In this document: in pieces, positions 22,867-30,916 of the stretch | Position numbering within the stretch: position 1 is the stretch's first letter | How the letters are laid out: each line of letters starts with the position of its first letter | DNA from: Candidatus Saccharibacteria bacterium CG_4_10_14_0_2_um_filter_52_9 | Lineage (GTDB): Bacteria > Patescibacteriota > Saccharimonadia > Saccharimonadales > UBA4665 | DNA: 34,773 nt | NCBI GenBank assembly: GCA_002792275.1 | Contig: PFOA01000041.1 | Location: 1-34,773, forward strand | Reading direction: 5' to 3' | Made by a program: the position numbers and the translations under genes | Notes under the pieces: generated by a model | Database searches by the model: none | Seen by the model: the letters and a program-made list of their open reading frames with translations, nothing else | Told to the model about the DNA's origin: nothing

Positions 22867-25344
22867 CTAAACAACGAAGTTAACGAGTTTGCCTGGTACG
22901 TAAATTGTTTTTCGAATCGTTTGATCCTTGAGGTGACTAGCAACTTTTTCATTGGCCTTGGCTGATTTGACGACGGTGTCTTCATCGGCGCCGGTCGGAA
23001 CCTGAACTTCGCCGCGTAGTTTGCCGTTAACCTGAACCGCAATCGTCACTTTATCTTGAATCAGGTATTTCTCATCATGTTTTGGCCAGCTGTCGTGATG
23101 AACGCTGGCTGAATGGCCCAGCAGGTGCCACAGTTCGTCGCTCATGTGGGGAGCCAGCGGCGCGATGCAGGCCACCAAGCCTTCCAGAGCCTTTTGCCAG
23201 ACCTCGCTTTTGCCAAAATGCTTGGTCTTCAGCTTGTAGAAATCATTCGTGGCGGTCATGGTGGCGGCGATTGCCGTGTTGTAGCGGTTGTGCTCCAAAC
23301 CCTCAGTCATTTTCTTAATCATGGCATGTAAAGCGCGGTTAATTTCGGCCTGGGTCTCTTGCGGCACATCGGCTGAAGGCTGATCAATATATTCGTTCAC
23401 CAGGTTCCAGACACGACTCAGCCAGCGATGCGTACCCGGCACGCCCTGGGGATCCCATTTAGTCCATAATTCCAGGGGCGCCGCAAACATCATGTAGGTT
23501 CTTAAGGCGTCAGCGCCGTAGCCCTGGGCGATGATTTCCAGCGGGTCAACGCCATTACCCTTGCTCTTGGAGAACATACGTCCGTCGCTGGCTGTCACCT
23601 TGCCGTTGAATAGGAATTGCTTGAACGGCTCGGCTTCCTTTACCAGACCCAGTTTCTTGAAGAAACGGGCGATAAAGCGGGCATACAGCAGATGCGCCGT
23701 GGCATGGTCGGCACCGTTATAAAAGTCGATCGGTTCCCATTTTTGGACAAGCTGTTTATCGAATATCTCGTGCAGATTGCGCGGATCGAAGTAGCGGTAC
23801 ATGTACCAGCTACTGTCGATGTAAGTGTCCAGGGTGTCGGTTTCGCGCTCCGCCGGGCCGCCGCACTTGGGGCACTCAACTGTCAGCCAGTCCTTGGCGC
23901 GCGCCAAAGCACTGCGGCCGTCGCCGCTGGGCGCGTAATCATCCAGTTCGGGCAGTATCACCGGCAAATCTTTTTCGGGCACTAGCACCGCGCCGCACTT
24001 GGGGCAATCGATTATGGGAATCGGCGCTCCCCAGTAACGCTGGCGGCTAACACTCCAGTCACGCATCTTATAATTAACTTTTGGCTTGGCTTGGCCCGCC
24101 TTATGGACTTGATCAAAGATTTTATCTCCGGCTTCTTTATTGCTCAAGCCATCAAAGCCCTGGCCGCTGTTAACTTGTTTGCCGGCGCCTGTCCAGACAT
24201 CAAGAGAATTTAAGTCTTCGTATTCTTTAGCGACAGCCGTGGTCAGCACCACCGGCAGTTTATGTTGGAGGGCGAATTCGCGGTCGCGCAGATCGTGGCC
24301 GGGCATACCCATGACCACGCCGGTTCCGTAGCCACCCAGTACGTAACTCGCCACATAAATCGGCACAAGCTGATCGTTAAAGGGATTCTTGGCATACTTA
24401 CCGGTAAAGACACCTGTCTTGGTCTTATTTTCCTGGCGTTCGACTTCACCCAGCAGGGCTGACTCTTCACGATACTTATTAACTTCCGCCTTGTGTTCGG
24501 CGGTTGTCAGGTCGTCAAGCAAAGGCGATTCCGGGGCAATAACGATAAACATAACACCGGGCAGGGTGTCTTTACGGGTGGTGAAGGTTTCGAAACTGGC
24601 CCTTTCCGTTCTGCCTTCTTGATCACAGACTTGCCAGCTGATTTCGGCGCCTTCACTGCGGCCGATCCAGTTCTTTTGAGCCAGTTTGACACTTTCGCTC
24701 CAGTCCAGGTCATCGATGGCGTCGAGCAGTTCGTCGGCATAGTCGGTAATCTTAAAGAACCATTGTTTGACTTCTTTTTTCTGAACCAGCGGATCGTCGG
24801 GACCGTCGTGACGCCAACATTTGCCGTCAATCACCTGCTCGTTGGCCAGCACCGTCTGGCACTGCTCGCAGAACCACTGCATGCGCGAGTCCTGATAGGC
24901 CAGGCCGTGCTTATGCATTTGCACAAAGATCCACTGCGACCATTTGTAGTATTCGGGTAGATGGGTGGATATTTCCTTTTCCCAGTCGTTGCTCCAGCCC
25001 ATGGCTTTATACTGTTTGTGATAATCCGGGATGATAGTGGCCATGCTCTCCTGCGGCGACACGCCGGCCTTGATGGCGTAGTTCTCGGCGGGCAGGCCAA
25101 AGGCATCCCAGCCGACCGGATGATAACTTTCGTAGCCCTGCTGTCGCTTAAAGCGCGCCTTAACATCACTGATGGTGTAGTTCATGGCGTGGCCAATATG
25201 AATACCCGCCCCGCTGGGGTAGTTGAACATACTCATGGCAATGTATTTGGGCTTGTCGCTCTTTAGGTCGGCGGTGTAGGTACCTTCACTGTCCCAGATC
25301 TTCTGCCACTTGGGTTCTATGTCTTTAGGATTGTATCTCTGCAT
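22867..25344 (-). CDS. leuS: Leucyl-tRNA synthetase
   Basis: It charges tRNA-Leu. The 825-residue protein has the HIGH motif (49-52, in GAGIHIGHAMNYT), the KMSKS equivalent MFSKSKGNG, an editing domain with the TTRKDTLPGVMF region, and two zinc-type cysteine pairs (WFCEQCQTV and CPKCGAVLVP with CPKCGGPAE). The C-terminal tRNA-binding domain ends VNGKLRGEVQVPTGA and a short tail. Length and domain order are those of bacterial LeuRS. A -10 box ten bases before the ATG gives a leader of only about four bases. The start codon lies in one arm of an inverted repeat. Confidence 0.97.
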   Translation of the reverse strand: MQRYNPKDIEPKWQKIWDSEGTYTADLKSDKPKYIAMSMFNYPSGAGIHIGHAMNYTISDVKARFKRQQGYESYHPVGWDAFGLPAENYAIKAGVSPQESMATIIPDYHKQYKAMGWSNDWEKEISTHLPEYYKWSQWIFVQMHKHGLAYQDSRMQWFCEQCQTVLANEQVIDGKCWRHDGPDDPLVQKKEVKQWFFKITDYADELLDAIDDLDWSESVKLAQKNWIGRSEGAEISWQVCDQEGRTERASFETFTTRKDTLPGVMFIVIAPESPLLDDLTTAEHKAEVNKYREESALLGEVERQENKTKTGVFTGKYAKNPFNDQLVPIYVASYVLGGYGTGVVMGMPGHDLRDREFALQHKLPVVLTTAVAKEYEDLNSLDVWTGAGKQVNSGQGFDGLSNKEAGDKIFDQVHKAGQAKPKVNYKMRDWSVSRQRYWGAPIPIIDCPKCGAVLVPEKDLPVILPELDDYAPSGDGRSALARAKDWLTVECPKCGGPAERETDTLDTYIDSSWYMYRYFDPRNLHEIFDKQLVQKWEPIDFYNGADHATAHLLYARFIARFFKKLGLVKEAEPFKQFLFNGKVTASDGRMFSKSKGNGVDPLEIIAQGYGADALRTYMMFAAPLELWTKWDPQGVPGTHRWLSRVWNLVNEYIDQPSADVPQETQAEINRALHAMIKKMTEGLEHNRYNTAIAATMTATNDFYKLKTKHFGKSEVWQKALEGLVACIAPLAPHMSDELWHLLGHSASVHHDSWPKHDEKYLIQDKVTIAVQVNGKLRGEVQVPTGADEDTVVKSAKANEKVASHLKDQTIRKTIYVPGKLVNFVV

Positions 25345-25377
25345 AACAGATTACATTGTAGCAAACATATCTGTTAT
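25343..25377. repeat. 9-bp inverted repeat framing the leuS promoter
   Basis: ATAACAGAT at 25343-25351 and ATCTGTTAT at 25369-25377 are exact reverse complements with 17 bases between. The interval holds the leuS -10 box; the arms cover the guaA stop and the leuS start codon. It may be an operator or an RNA hairpin at the end of guaA. Confidence 0.6.
25355..25363 (-). promoter_or_regulatory. Extended -10 promoter of leuS
   Basis: TG-C-TACAAT on the minus strand, ten bases before the ATG at 25344. It lies inside the inverted repeat. Confidence 0.5.
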
Positions 25378-27236
25378 TCCCACTCGGTGGTGGCGGGGGG
25401 TTTGTTGGTGAGGTCGAGAAAGACCTGTGAGATCCCGGGAACTTCTTTGATAATACGGTTGGTTATTTTCTGAAGGAATTCTTCTGGCAGGCCGCGGCCT
25501 GGGAGCATGGCTTGGACGGTCATGAAGGTACTGGTGGTGACCGGGCGGAGAACTATGGAGCGCTCGCCTGTTTTGTTGAATGATAGTGGAATCAATACTA
25601 CTGGGAACTGCTTAATTTTACCGAGCAGGTCGGCGCTGCGCATTTCTTCAAAAACTATTTTGTCAGCGTGGCGGAGTTGTTGGCGGACGTCGGCTGTTAG
25701 CAGTGTCTTTGTGACGATAGGTACACGGAGTGTATCACCGCTCAAAGAGTAGACTACCCGGTTGATGGTTTCGCGGAAGTGAGCCGGTAAGTCAGCTCCG
25801 GGTTTTGCCAGTTGGTTGGTATTTAAGTCGGCGTGGAATATAGCTGCAACGGATAAGTGCGAGCGTTCATCACCGCCAACACCGACGCTGCGGATTGGCA
25901 GCAAATGAACTTTGGTGCCGGGGGTATGCTTGTCGATAAATTCCTGCGCGGCTGCTTGTTCGGCTGCTGGTTCGTGCACTTCGTCTGATTCGGCGGCGCA
26001 GATGATGCGGATCGCCAGGCCGGGGCCCGGGAATGGCTGACGCTCTACCAGCTCTTCGGGCAGGCCCAGGTGGCGGCCCAGCTCGCGGACTTCGTCTTTG
26101 AACAGGTCGTCGATCGGCTCTAACAGCAGGCCGGCGGCTTTGAGCTCCTGCACTTCTTTGACCTGGTTGTGGTGGGTTTTGATGGTCATGGTGTGGCTGT
26201 CGCCAGTACTGTGGCCGGACTCGATGCGGTCGGCGGCGTTGGTTCCCTGCAGTAGCAGTGCCTCTGTTAATTTGAGGTCGGCCACCAGGCGGTTCTGGAT
26301 ATCTACAAAGACTTTACCAATGATTTTGCGCTTCTCCTCAGGATCGGTGACCTGAGCCAATGGTTCCTCGAATTCTTTAACGGCGTCGATTTTTTTGACA
26401 GGCAGTCCGGCGGCTTGGAGAGCTTCGATCACCAGGTCGTCTTCGTCGCGCATGAAACCGTTGTCGATGTAAAAGGCGTGCAGTTTTTGTTTGGGGACAA
26501 CTCCGGCAGCCAGGGTTGCCGCCACGCTGGAGTCTACGCCGCCGCTGACAAAGGCGATGACATCGCGGCCACTTGCTAATTTGGCGATGTCTTTCTGTTT
26601 GCCGGCAACGAGTTCTTCCAGCCGCTTTTCGCGAAAGTCCTCGTTGGCTGTCAATCCGGCGATTCCCAATAGAAAGTTCTTAAACAGCTGGTAACCCTCC
26701 GGCGTGTCGTCGAAGACTTCGGGGTGGAACTGCACACCCAGCTTGTTATCTTTAGCTAACGAAGAGTAGGAAACCGAGCCGTCGCTGAGTTTGTGGGAGC
26801 CGAGGATCACAAAACCTTCCGGTACGGTTTTAACAAAGTCACCATGCGTGAAAAGTCCTGTGAAATCTTTCTTGATGCCTTTGAAGAGAGAATGTGAGTT
26901 ATCGATTTGGGTCAGCACGCGGCCGTCTTCGCGGATGGCGTTCTTGGCGACTTCACCGCCATGAGCCACCACCATGGCCTGCATGCCGTAGCAGATGCCG
27001 AGCAGGGGCAGTGGGCTGTTCCAGATTTCGGGATCGGGCTGGGGCGCGGCCTCGGCATGTGAGCTGGCCGGACTGCCGGAAATAATAATGGCGCCGTAAG
27101 CGCCTTCGATTTTGCCAAGATTGGTGTTGAGGGGCAGAACATCGGCCGGAATTCCCTGGCGCTCAACGGCTTTGCGGACGAGATCGACGTATTGTCCGCC
27201 AGCGTCGAGAATGGCAACCCGATTCTGCTTTATCAT
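25374..27236 (-). CDS. guaA: GMP synthase (glutamine-hydrolysing), long form
   Basis: It aminates XMP to GMP with glutamine and ATP. The amidotransferase half has catalytic Cys82 (GICYG) and His171/Glu173 (VQFHPEV). The ATP-pyrophosphatase half has the P-loop SGGVDSS (231-237) and PFPGPGLAIRII (401-412). The end NKPPATTEWE is the normal C-terminus. At 620 aa it is about 100 longer than common bacterial GuaA: extra sequence follows the PFPGPGLAIR motif, and its later part (HLLPIRSVGVGGDERSH) resembles the long dimerisation domain of eukaryotic GMP synthase. TG-C-TATAAT lies five bases before the ATG, so it is probably leaderless. Confidence 0.95.
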   Translation of the reverse strand: MIKQNRVAILDAGGQYVDLVRKAVERQGIPADVLPLNTNLGKIEGAYGAIIISGSPASSHAEAAPQPDPEIWNSPLPLLGICYGMQAMVVAHGGEVAKNAIREDGRVLTQIDNSHSLFKGIKKDFTGLFTHGDFVKTVPEGFVILGSHKLSDGSVSYSSLAKDNKLGVQFHPEVFDDTPEGYQLFKNFLLGIAGLTANEDFREKRLEELVAGKQKDIAKLASGRDVIAFVSGGVDSSVAATLAAGVVPKQKLHAFYIDNGFMRDEDDLVIEALQAAGLPVKKIDAVKEFEEPLAQVTDPEEKRKIIGKVFVDIQNRLVADLKLTEALLLQGTNAADRIESGHSTGDSHTMTIKTHHNQVKEVQELKAAGLLLEPIDDLFKDEVRELGRHLGLPEELVERQPFPGPGLAIRIICAAESDEVHEPAAEQAAAQEFIDKHTPGTKVHLLPIRSVGVGGDERSHLSVAAIFHADLNTNQLAKPGADLPAHFRETINRVVYSLSGDTLRVPIVTKTLLTADVRQQLRHADKIVFEEMRSADLLGKIKQFPVVLIPLSFNKTGERSIVLRPVTTSTFMTVQAMLPGRGLPEEFLQKITNRIIKEVPGISQVFLDLTNKPPATTEWE

Positions 27237-27241
27237 AATTA

Positions 27242-27250
27242 ATTATAGCA
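27242..27250 (-). promoter_or_regulatory. Extended -10 promoter of guaA, leaderless
   Basis: TG-C-TATAAT on the minus strand, five bases before the ATG at 27236, in the gap after the dipeptidase gene. Confidence 0.6.
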
Positions 27251-27255
27251 CAGGG

Positions 27256-27783
27256 TCATCTGTTAGGCGGGAATCCTACAAAGTTAAAATGCCACCATTC
27301 ATACGGCCAGACAACAAAGCCGGCTTCCTTCATAAACTCTTTGAGGAGTTTGCGATTCATCTGCTGTTGCCAGCTCAAGCCTTCGGCGCCATCGTGGGCT
27401 TCGGAGCCGAAACGATCAAAACCGGTGGCCATGTCTAAGAGATTGCCATTCTTATCGGCTAGTGTTACATCAACCGCCAAGCCCTTGGGGTGCATGGATT
27501 TATCCGGATCCAGTACATAGTTATCTGGCCCTTTATGGAAGGCTACCAATTTATTATGTGCCTCAACTGGTCGGTGGGCATCCCACACAACCAGAAAAAG
27601 TCCCGGTTTGATCATTAGCTGAGCCGCATAGGCCAAGGCATAGGCCGCCGGCTCTAAGAGCTTAGCCACAGTGTCTTCGCCGGTGTATAGAACCTCGCCC
27701 GTAAAGTTATCGGACGTGGCATATTTGAGGTCGACAATAGTGCCTTCGGGCAGTAAAGGCGTGAGCTCTCGAAGTTGTTTCAT
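27256..27783 (-). CDS. VanX/DdpX-type D-Ala-D-Ala dipeptidase
   Basis: Zinc dipeptidases of this family split D-Ala-D-Ala. The 175-residue protein keeps the full site: Arg71 in WDAHRPVEAH, zinc ligands His98 and Asp105 in SMHPKGLAVD, catalytic Glu162 and zinc ligand His165 in YEWWHF. There is no signal peptide, so it acts in the cytoplasm. Its start lies three bases after the stop of ddl, the gene for the enzyme that makes the same dipeptide. In vancomycin resistance the pairing removes D-Ala-D-Ala while a D-Ala-D-Lac ligase works, but the ligase here looks D-Ala-specific. Dipeptide recycling is another option. Confidence 0.88.
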   Translation of the reverse strand: MKQLRELTPLLPEGTIVDLKYATSDNFTGEVLYTGEDTVAKLLEPAAYALAYAAQLMIKPGLFLVVWDAHRPVEAHNKLVAFHKGPDNYVLDPDKSMHPKGLAVDVTLADKNGNLLDMATGFDRFGSEAHDGAEGLSWQQQMNRKLLKEFMKEAGFVVWPYEWWHFNFVGFPPNR

Positions 27784-27786
27784 GGT

Positions 27787-28962
27787 TCAGAACTGTTGAA
27801 GATAGTTGGTGCTGAAGGTGGTCGTTAAGGCCTGGCGCTGGGTGTGGCGTTCTTTGGCGTAGCCTACTAGCTTTTGGACTAACTCGACGTTGCTGACGCC
27901 GGCGCGGTTCCAGTTGTGGGCGTAGAGGTCGCCGGGCAAAGGGTTAATCTCGTTAAAGTAGATGCGCTTGGTTTTTTCATCGATCAGCATGTCTACCCGG
28001 GCAACGCCGCTACAGCCAAAGGCTTTGTAGATCGCCACACCGATAGCCTCGGCCCTGACGTAGACTTCCTCTGGTACTTCGGCTGGGATCTTGCTGTAGC
28101 CCTGGGCGCCTTTGGAACCCTTAGACCCGCCCTTGCCTTTGCCCTTTTTGCCGCCCTGCAGATACTTGGTGTCAAAATCAAAGAAATCCTCGGGCTTGGT
28201 CATTGGCTGTTCCAGCATGGCCGGTTTTGGCCGGTCGTTACCCATAATCGGCAAGGTGACTTCAATCAAGTTAGGAATGGCCTCCTCGACTATTACGCGG
28301 TCGTCATAGTGGGCGGCGACTTCCAGGCCGTGGCGCAGTTCGGTGTCGTTCCTGACCTGGCTGATACCGATGCTCGAGCCCAGGTGAGCCGGCTTAACAA
28401 ATAATGGGTAGCCTAGGGTTTTCACGATGTTTTTCACAGCTTCGCCGGGCTGGCGCTCCAGCTCGGCTTTGGTGAAGGTCATAAACTTGGAAACCGGAAT
28501 GTCATTGGCGGTAGCGACTTCTTTGGCCAGGACTTTGTCCATGGCAATGGCGCTGGCGCTCAGTCCACAACCCACATAAGGAATGCCGGCCATATCCAGC
28601 AGACCCATCAGGGCGCCATCTTCGCCGTAAGTACCGTGCATGGCCGGAAAAGCGATGTCAATCCGGCGCGTTTGCTTGCGGCCGGCAATGCCGCTGGCCT
28701 TAACCAGGGTCATGCCACCGTCGAACTGAACGCTAGTGGGCTGGGTGCGATGCAGGTAATCCTGGATACCGCCCGAGGTAAACAGTTTGATGTCCTTGAG
28801 TTTTTCGTCCCAGTACCAGGCACCGTCTTTGGCTATATAGACTGCCTCTACCCGGTATTTTTTAGTTAATTCCAGGGGCTTAATAATGCTGGCCAGCGCC
28901 GTTACGATCGATACGTCATGCTCGGCCGATCGTCCGCCGAAAATTACTGCGATTGTTTCCAT
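27787..28962 (-). CDS. ddl: D-alanine-D-alanine ligase with Gly/Lys-rich loop insert
   Basis: An ATP-grasp enzyme that joins two D-alanines for peptidoglycan. The N-terminal signature FGGRSAEHDVSI is at 8-19, HGTYGEDGALMG at 109-120, ATP-grasp residues in FVKPAHLGSSIGI, and the metal site in NEINPLPG. The residue that separates D-Ala-D-Ala from D-Ala-D-Lac ligases is Tyr267 in TKYLQGG, the D-Ala form. Just after it, residues 270-288 are a Gly/Lys/Ser low-complexity insert in the omega loop that closes over the active site. A TATACT box six bases before the ATG makes it leaderless. It is co-transcribed with the dipeptidase gene. Confidence 0.93.
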   Translation of the reverse strand: METIAVIFGGRSAEHDVSIVTALASIIKPLELTKKYRVEAVYIAKDGAWYWDEKLKDIKLFTSGGIQDYLHRTQPTSVQFDGGMTLVKASGIAGRKQTRRIDIAFPAMHGTYGEDGALMGLLDMAGIPYVGCGLSASAIAMDKVLAKEVATANDIPVSKFMTFTKAELERQPGEAVKNIVKTLGYPLFVKPAHLGSSIGISQVRNDTELRHGLEVAAHYDDRVIVEEAIPNLIEVTLPIMGNDRPKPAMLEQPMTKPEDFFDFDTKYLQGGKKGKGKGGSKGSKGAQGYSKIPAEVPEEVYVRAEAIGVAIYKAFGCSGVARVDMLIDEKTKRIYFNEINPLPGDLYAHNWNRAGVSNVELVQKLVGYAKERHTQRQALTTTFSTNYLQQF

Positions 28963-28968
28963 GCAATT

Positions 28969-28974
28969 AGTATA
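28969..28974 (-). promoter_or_regulatory. -10 box of the ddl operon, leaderless
   Basis: TATACT on the minus strand, six bases before the ATG at 28962. Confidence 0.55.
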
Positions 28975-29018
28975 TGCAATTCATTACTACAATTACAAGA
29001 ATCACAAGTCGCTCGTGC

Positions 29019-29048
29019 TTGCATTTACCCCTTAATGCCCCCTATGAT
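29019..29048 (+). promoter_or_regulatory. Promoter of the 135-residue gene
   Basis: TTGCAT at 29019-29024, an 18-base spacer and TATGAT at 29043-29048. Predicted start near 29055; AAAGG lies eight bases before the ATG at 29073. Confidence 0.45.
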
Positions 29049-29072
29049 AGTAAGACTTTAAAGGTAATGAAT

Positions 29073-29480
29073 ATGAAGAACGGGCAACCGGAAGTAGTTA
29101 TGTACGAAGGCCTAGTCGTCAGCGAGCCCATGGCGGCTGCGAGGCTGGTTGCTCAGGAATTCAAATTTGTCACGCTTGGATTCGATTACCCGCATCATGC
29201 CGCCAAAGCACTCAGCACCGACACCGACGCGGTTGTCACCATCCTCAATCCGTTTGATCTTAATGCCCCCGAGATAAGCCCTGACATTGTGGACTTTTTA
29301 GAAAAGGTGCATGAGTTAAAAGTCCCCGTGGCTTACCTCTCCGACCACCTTGATGCAGAAGATCAAAGTAGGCCCGAGAACGGTGATATTGTTATACCTT
29401 GGGAAAGTCAATTGAATGTGGGGCTTAGCCTTCGTCCCTGGCTGGGCAATATTGCCAGCAAGGCCCGCGCCCGGTTTTAG
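29073..29480 (+). CDS. Hypothetical cytoplasmic protein, alpha/beta (receiver-like) pattern
   Basis: A 135-residue protein that I do not recognise. Alternating strands and helices (EVVMYEGLVV, MAAARLVAQEF, DAVVTILNPFDL, IVDFLEKVHEL, VPVAYLSDHLDA, GDIVIPW) resemble a small flavodoxin-like or receiver-like fold. The phospho-Asp pattern of true response regulators is not complete. No membrane or export signal. The ATG at 29073 is chosen over 28974 and 29067 because AAAGG stands eight bases before it and the promoter lies downstream of 28974. It is the only plus-strand gene within the cell-wall block, convergent with the MurF-like gene, with stops overlapping. Confidence 0.6.
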   Translation: MKNGQPEVVMYEGLVVSEPMAAARLVAQEFKFVTLGFDYPHHAAKALSTDTDAVVTILNPFDLNAPEISPDIVDFLEKVHELKVPVAYLSDHLDAEDQSRPENGDIVIPWESQLNVGLSLRPWLGNIASKARARF

Positions 29481-30916
29481 GCGTAGTTGTCGGTCCAGTC
29501 GTTTTGCATGACCACCAGATCGCCGCTAGCCACGAAATGTTGCAGATTGGTGTAGAACTCCAGGGGATTGGTTTCGATCTGTAATTCGCCCTTGAACCTG
29601 CCTGCTTTCAGGCCTCTTTGGATAAAGTCGGTAACGGAATTTTGCATCAACACCACCAGATCGGGTTTGGCTGAGGCGATCAGCTTGCCGGCCTTGAGGT
29701 GGACGGCCTCGGTTTCTTCGCCTTGGTCTACCAGGCCGGGGGTAACGTAGATTTTGCGCTTGGCCTCCACGGCTTTGAGTAGCTCGGTGCCGGCACGCAG
29801 GCCCTCCAGGTTGCCGTTGTAGGTATCATCCACAATCCAGGCACCGCCCAGCTGGTAGGGCTGCATACGATGCTCAAAAGGCTCGGTTTTGGCAATGCCG
29901 GCCTTAACCTGGTCGTGGGTCAGCCCAAGTTCAATAGCCAGAGCGGCCGCCAGAGCCAGAAAACCAACCTGATGCTTGCCCACCAGACCGCTATGCAGTT
30001 TAAGCGAGTCTTTGCCCTTTTTCATAACAAAGCCGGTGCCATCGAGGCCGGTTTTGATGCGGGAAATCTTCCAGCCCAAGGCCGTTTTGCCGCTAAAGCG
30101 CTGGTAAGACTTTTTAATAAAGGGCTGGCTGTCCGGCGACTCGTCATTCACGTAAACCTGTTTGCCCTTGAGCTTGCCGGCAACCGAAAAAATATCCTGG
30201 CCGGCGGCCTGCAGGGTTTTGTAGCGATCCAGGTGAGCCGGCACCACACCGGTGATAACGGCGTGGGTGGGATGGGTCAGCCGGGTAAAGCGAGCCACGT
30301 CGCCGGGAGCGCCTTCGCCGTATTCAATAATCAACACATCTTCTTTGCCGGTCAGATTCTTGGCAAAGTTGGCATGGCTGATGCTGACATTTTTATTGGC
30401 CGGCGTGGCGGCAACGTCTAGCCCCTCGCCCAGCACGGTGTTCAGGATTTCTTTCATGGTGGTTTTGCCATAACTGCCGGCCACGGCGATTTTAACAGCG
30501 CCGTGCGCGGCAAAAACCCGCTCCGCGGCGGCAATTTGCTGTTGTTCGGCCGGCGCGCTGATAAACCAGCGGCCCAAAACCAGTGGTATAACCGCCAGAT
30601 GCGCCCAGATAATCGGGTAGCTCAGCATAAGTGCCGCTCCAAACAGCACACCGCCGGTCAAATCGCTGTACAAGCCCAGGTAAATCAGCCAGACTCCGGC
30701 CGCAATCTGCAGTAAGATGCCCAGGCGCAAAGCCAGCAGTAATAAACGGGCGGCCTTGGTTCTGTCTAGATCGCGGCGCTGGTTAACGGCCGTGAAGTTT
30801 TTGGTGCGCCAGACCCACTTTAGGTAAGGCTTTACCTGGTACTCGGTACTCTGCAACATATACACCAGCACTGTGGGGTAGCTCAGCAGGTAGATGCTGG
30901 CCAGCTCGTGGATCAT
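29477..30916 (-). CDS. murF: Membrane-anchored MurF-like Mur ligase
   Basis: A Mur ligase, most like MurF, which adds D-Ala-D-Ala to the UDP-MurNAc-tripeptide. Residues 1-120 form about three membrane helices that ordinary soluble MurF lacks. The catalytic part has the P-loop GSYGKTT (147-153), NKNVSISHANFAKNL, the Glu in IIEYGEGAPGD, EHRMQPYQLGG and DDTYNGNLEG, all in Mur-ligase order. The membrane domain replaces the usual UDP-MurNAc-binding N-domain, so the ligase may use a lipid-linked substrate or work at the membrane. Nearby ddl supplies its dipeptide. It overlaps the hydrolase gene by four bases (ATGA). Confidence 0.85.
   Translation of the reverse strand: MIHELASIYLLSYPTVLVYMLQSTEYQVKPYLKWVWRTKNFTAVNQRRDLDRTKAARLLLLALRLGILLQIAAGVWLIYLGLYSDLTGGVLFGAALMLSYPIIWAHLAVIPLVLGRWFISAPAEQQQIAAAERVFAAHGAVKIAVAGSYGKTTMKEILNTVLGEGLDVAATPANKNVSISHANFAKNLTGKEDVLIIEYGEGAPGDVARFTRLTHPTHAVITGVVPAHLDRYKTLQAAGQDIFSVAGKLKGKQVYVNDESPDSQPFIKKSYQRFSGKTALGWKISRIKTGLDGTGFVMKKGKDSLKLHSGLVGKHQVGFLALAAALAIELGLTHDQVKAGIAKTEPFEHRMQPYQLGGAWIVDDTYNGNLEGLRAGTELLKAVEAKRKIYVTPGLVDQGEETEAVHLKAGKLIASAKPDLVVLMQNSVTDFIQRGLKAGRFKGELQIETNPLEFYTNLQHFVASGDLVVMQNDWTDNYA

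Noticed and set aside
24493..24960. 155-residue plus-strand frame opposite leuS
   Set aside because: Shadow of the leuS editing and zinc regions.
27916..28404. 162-residue plus-strand frame opposite ddl
   Set aside because: Shadow of ddl; no promoter, ribosome site or recognisable domain.
29870..30421. 183-residue plus-strand frame opposite the MurF-like gene
   Set aside because: Antisense of a clear Mur ligase; composition is that of a reversed coding strand.
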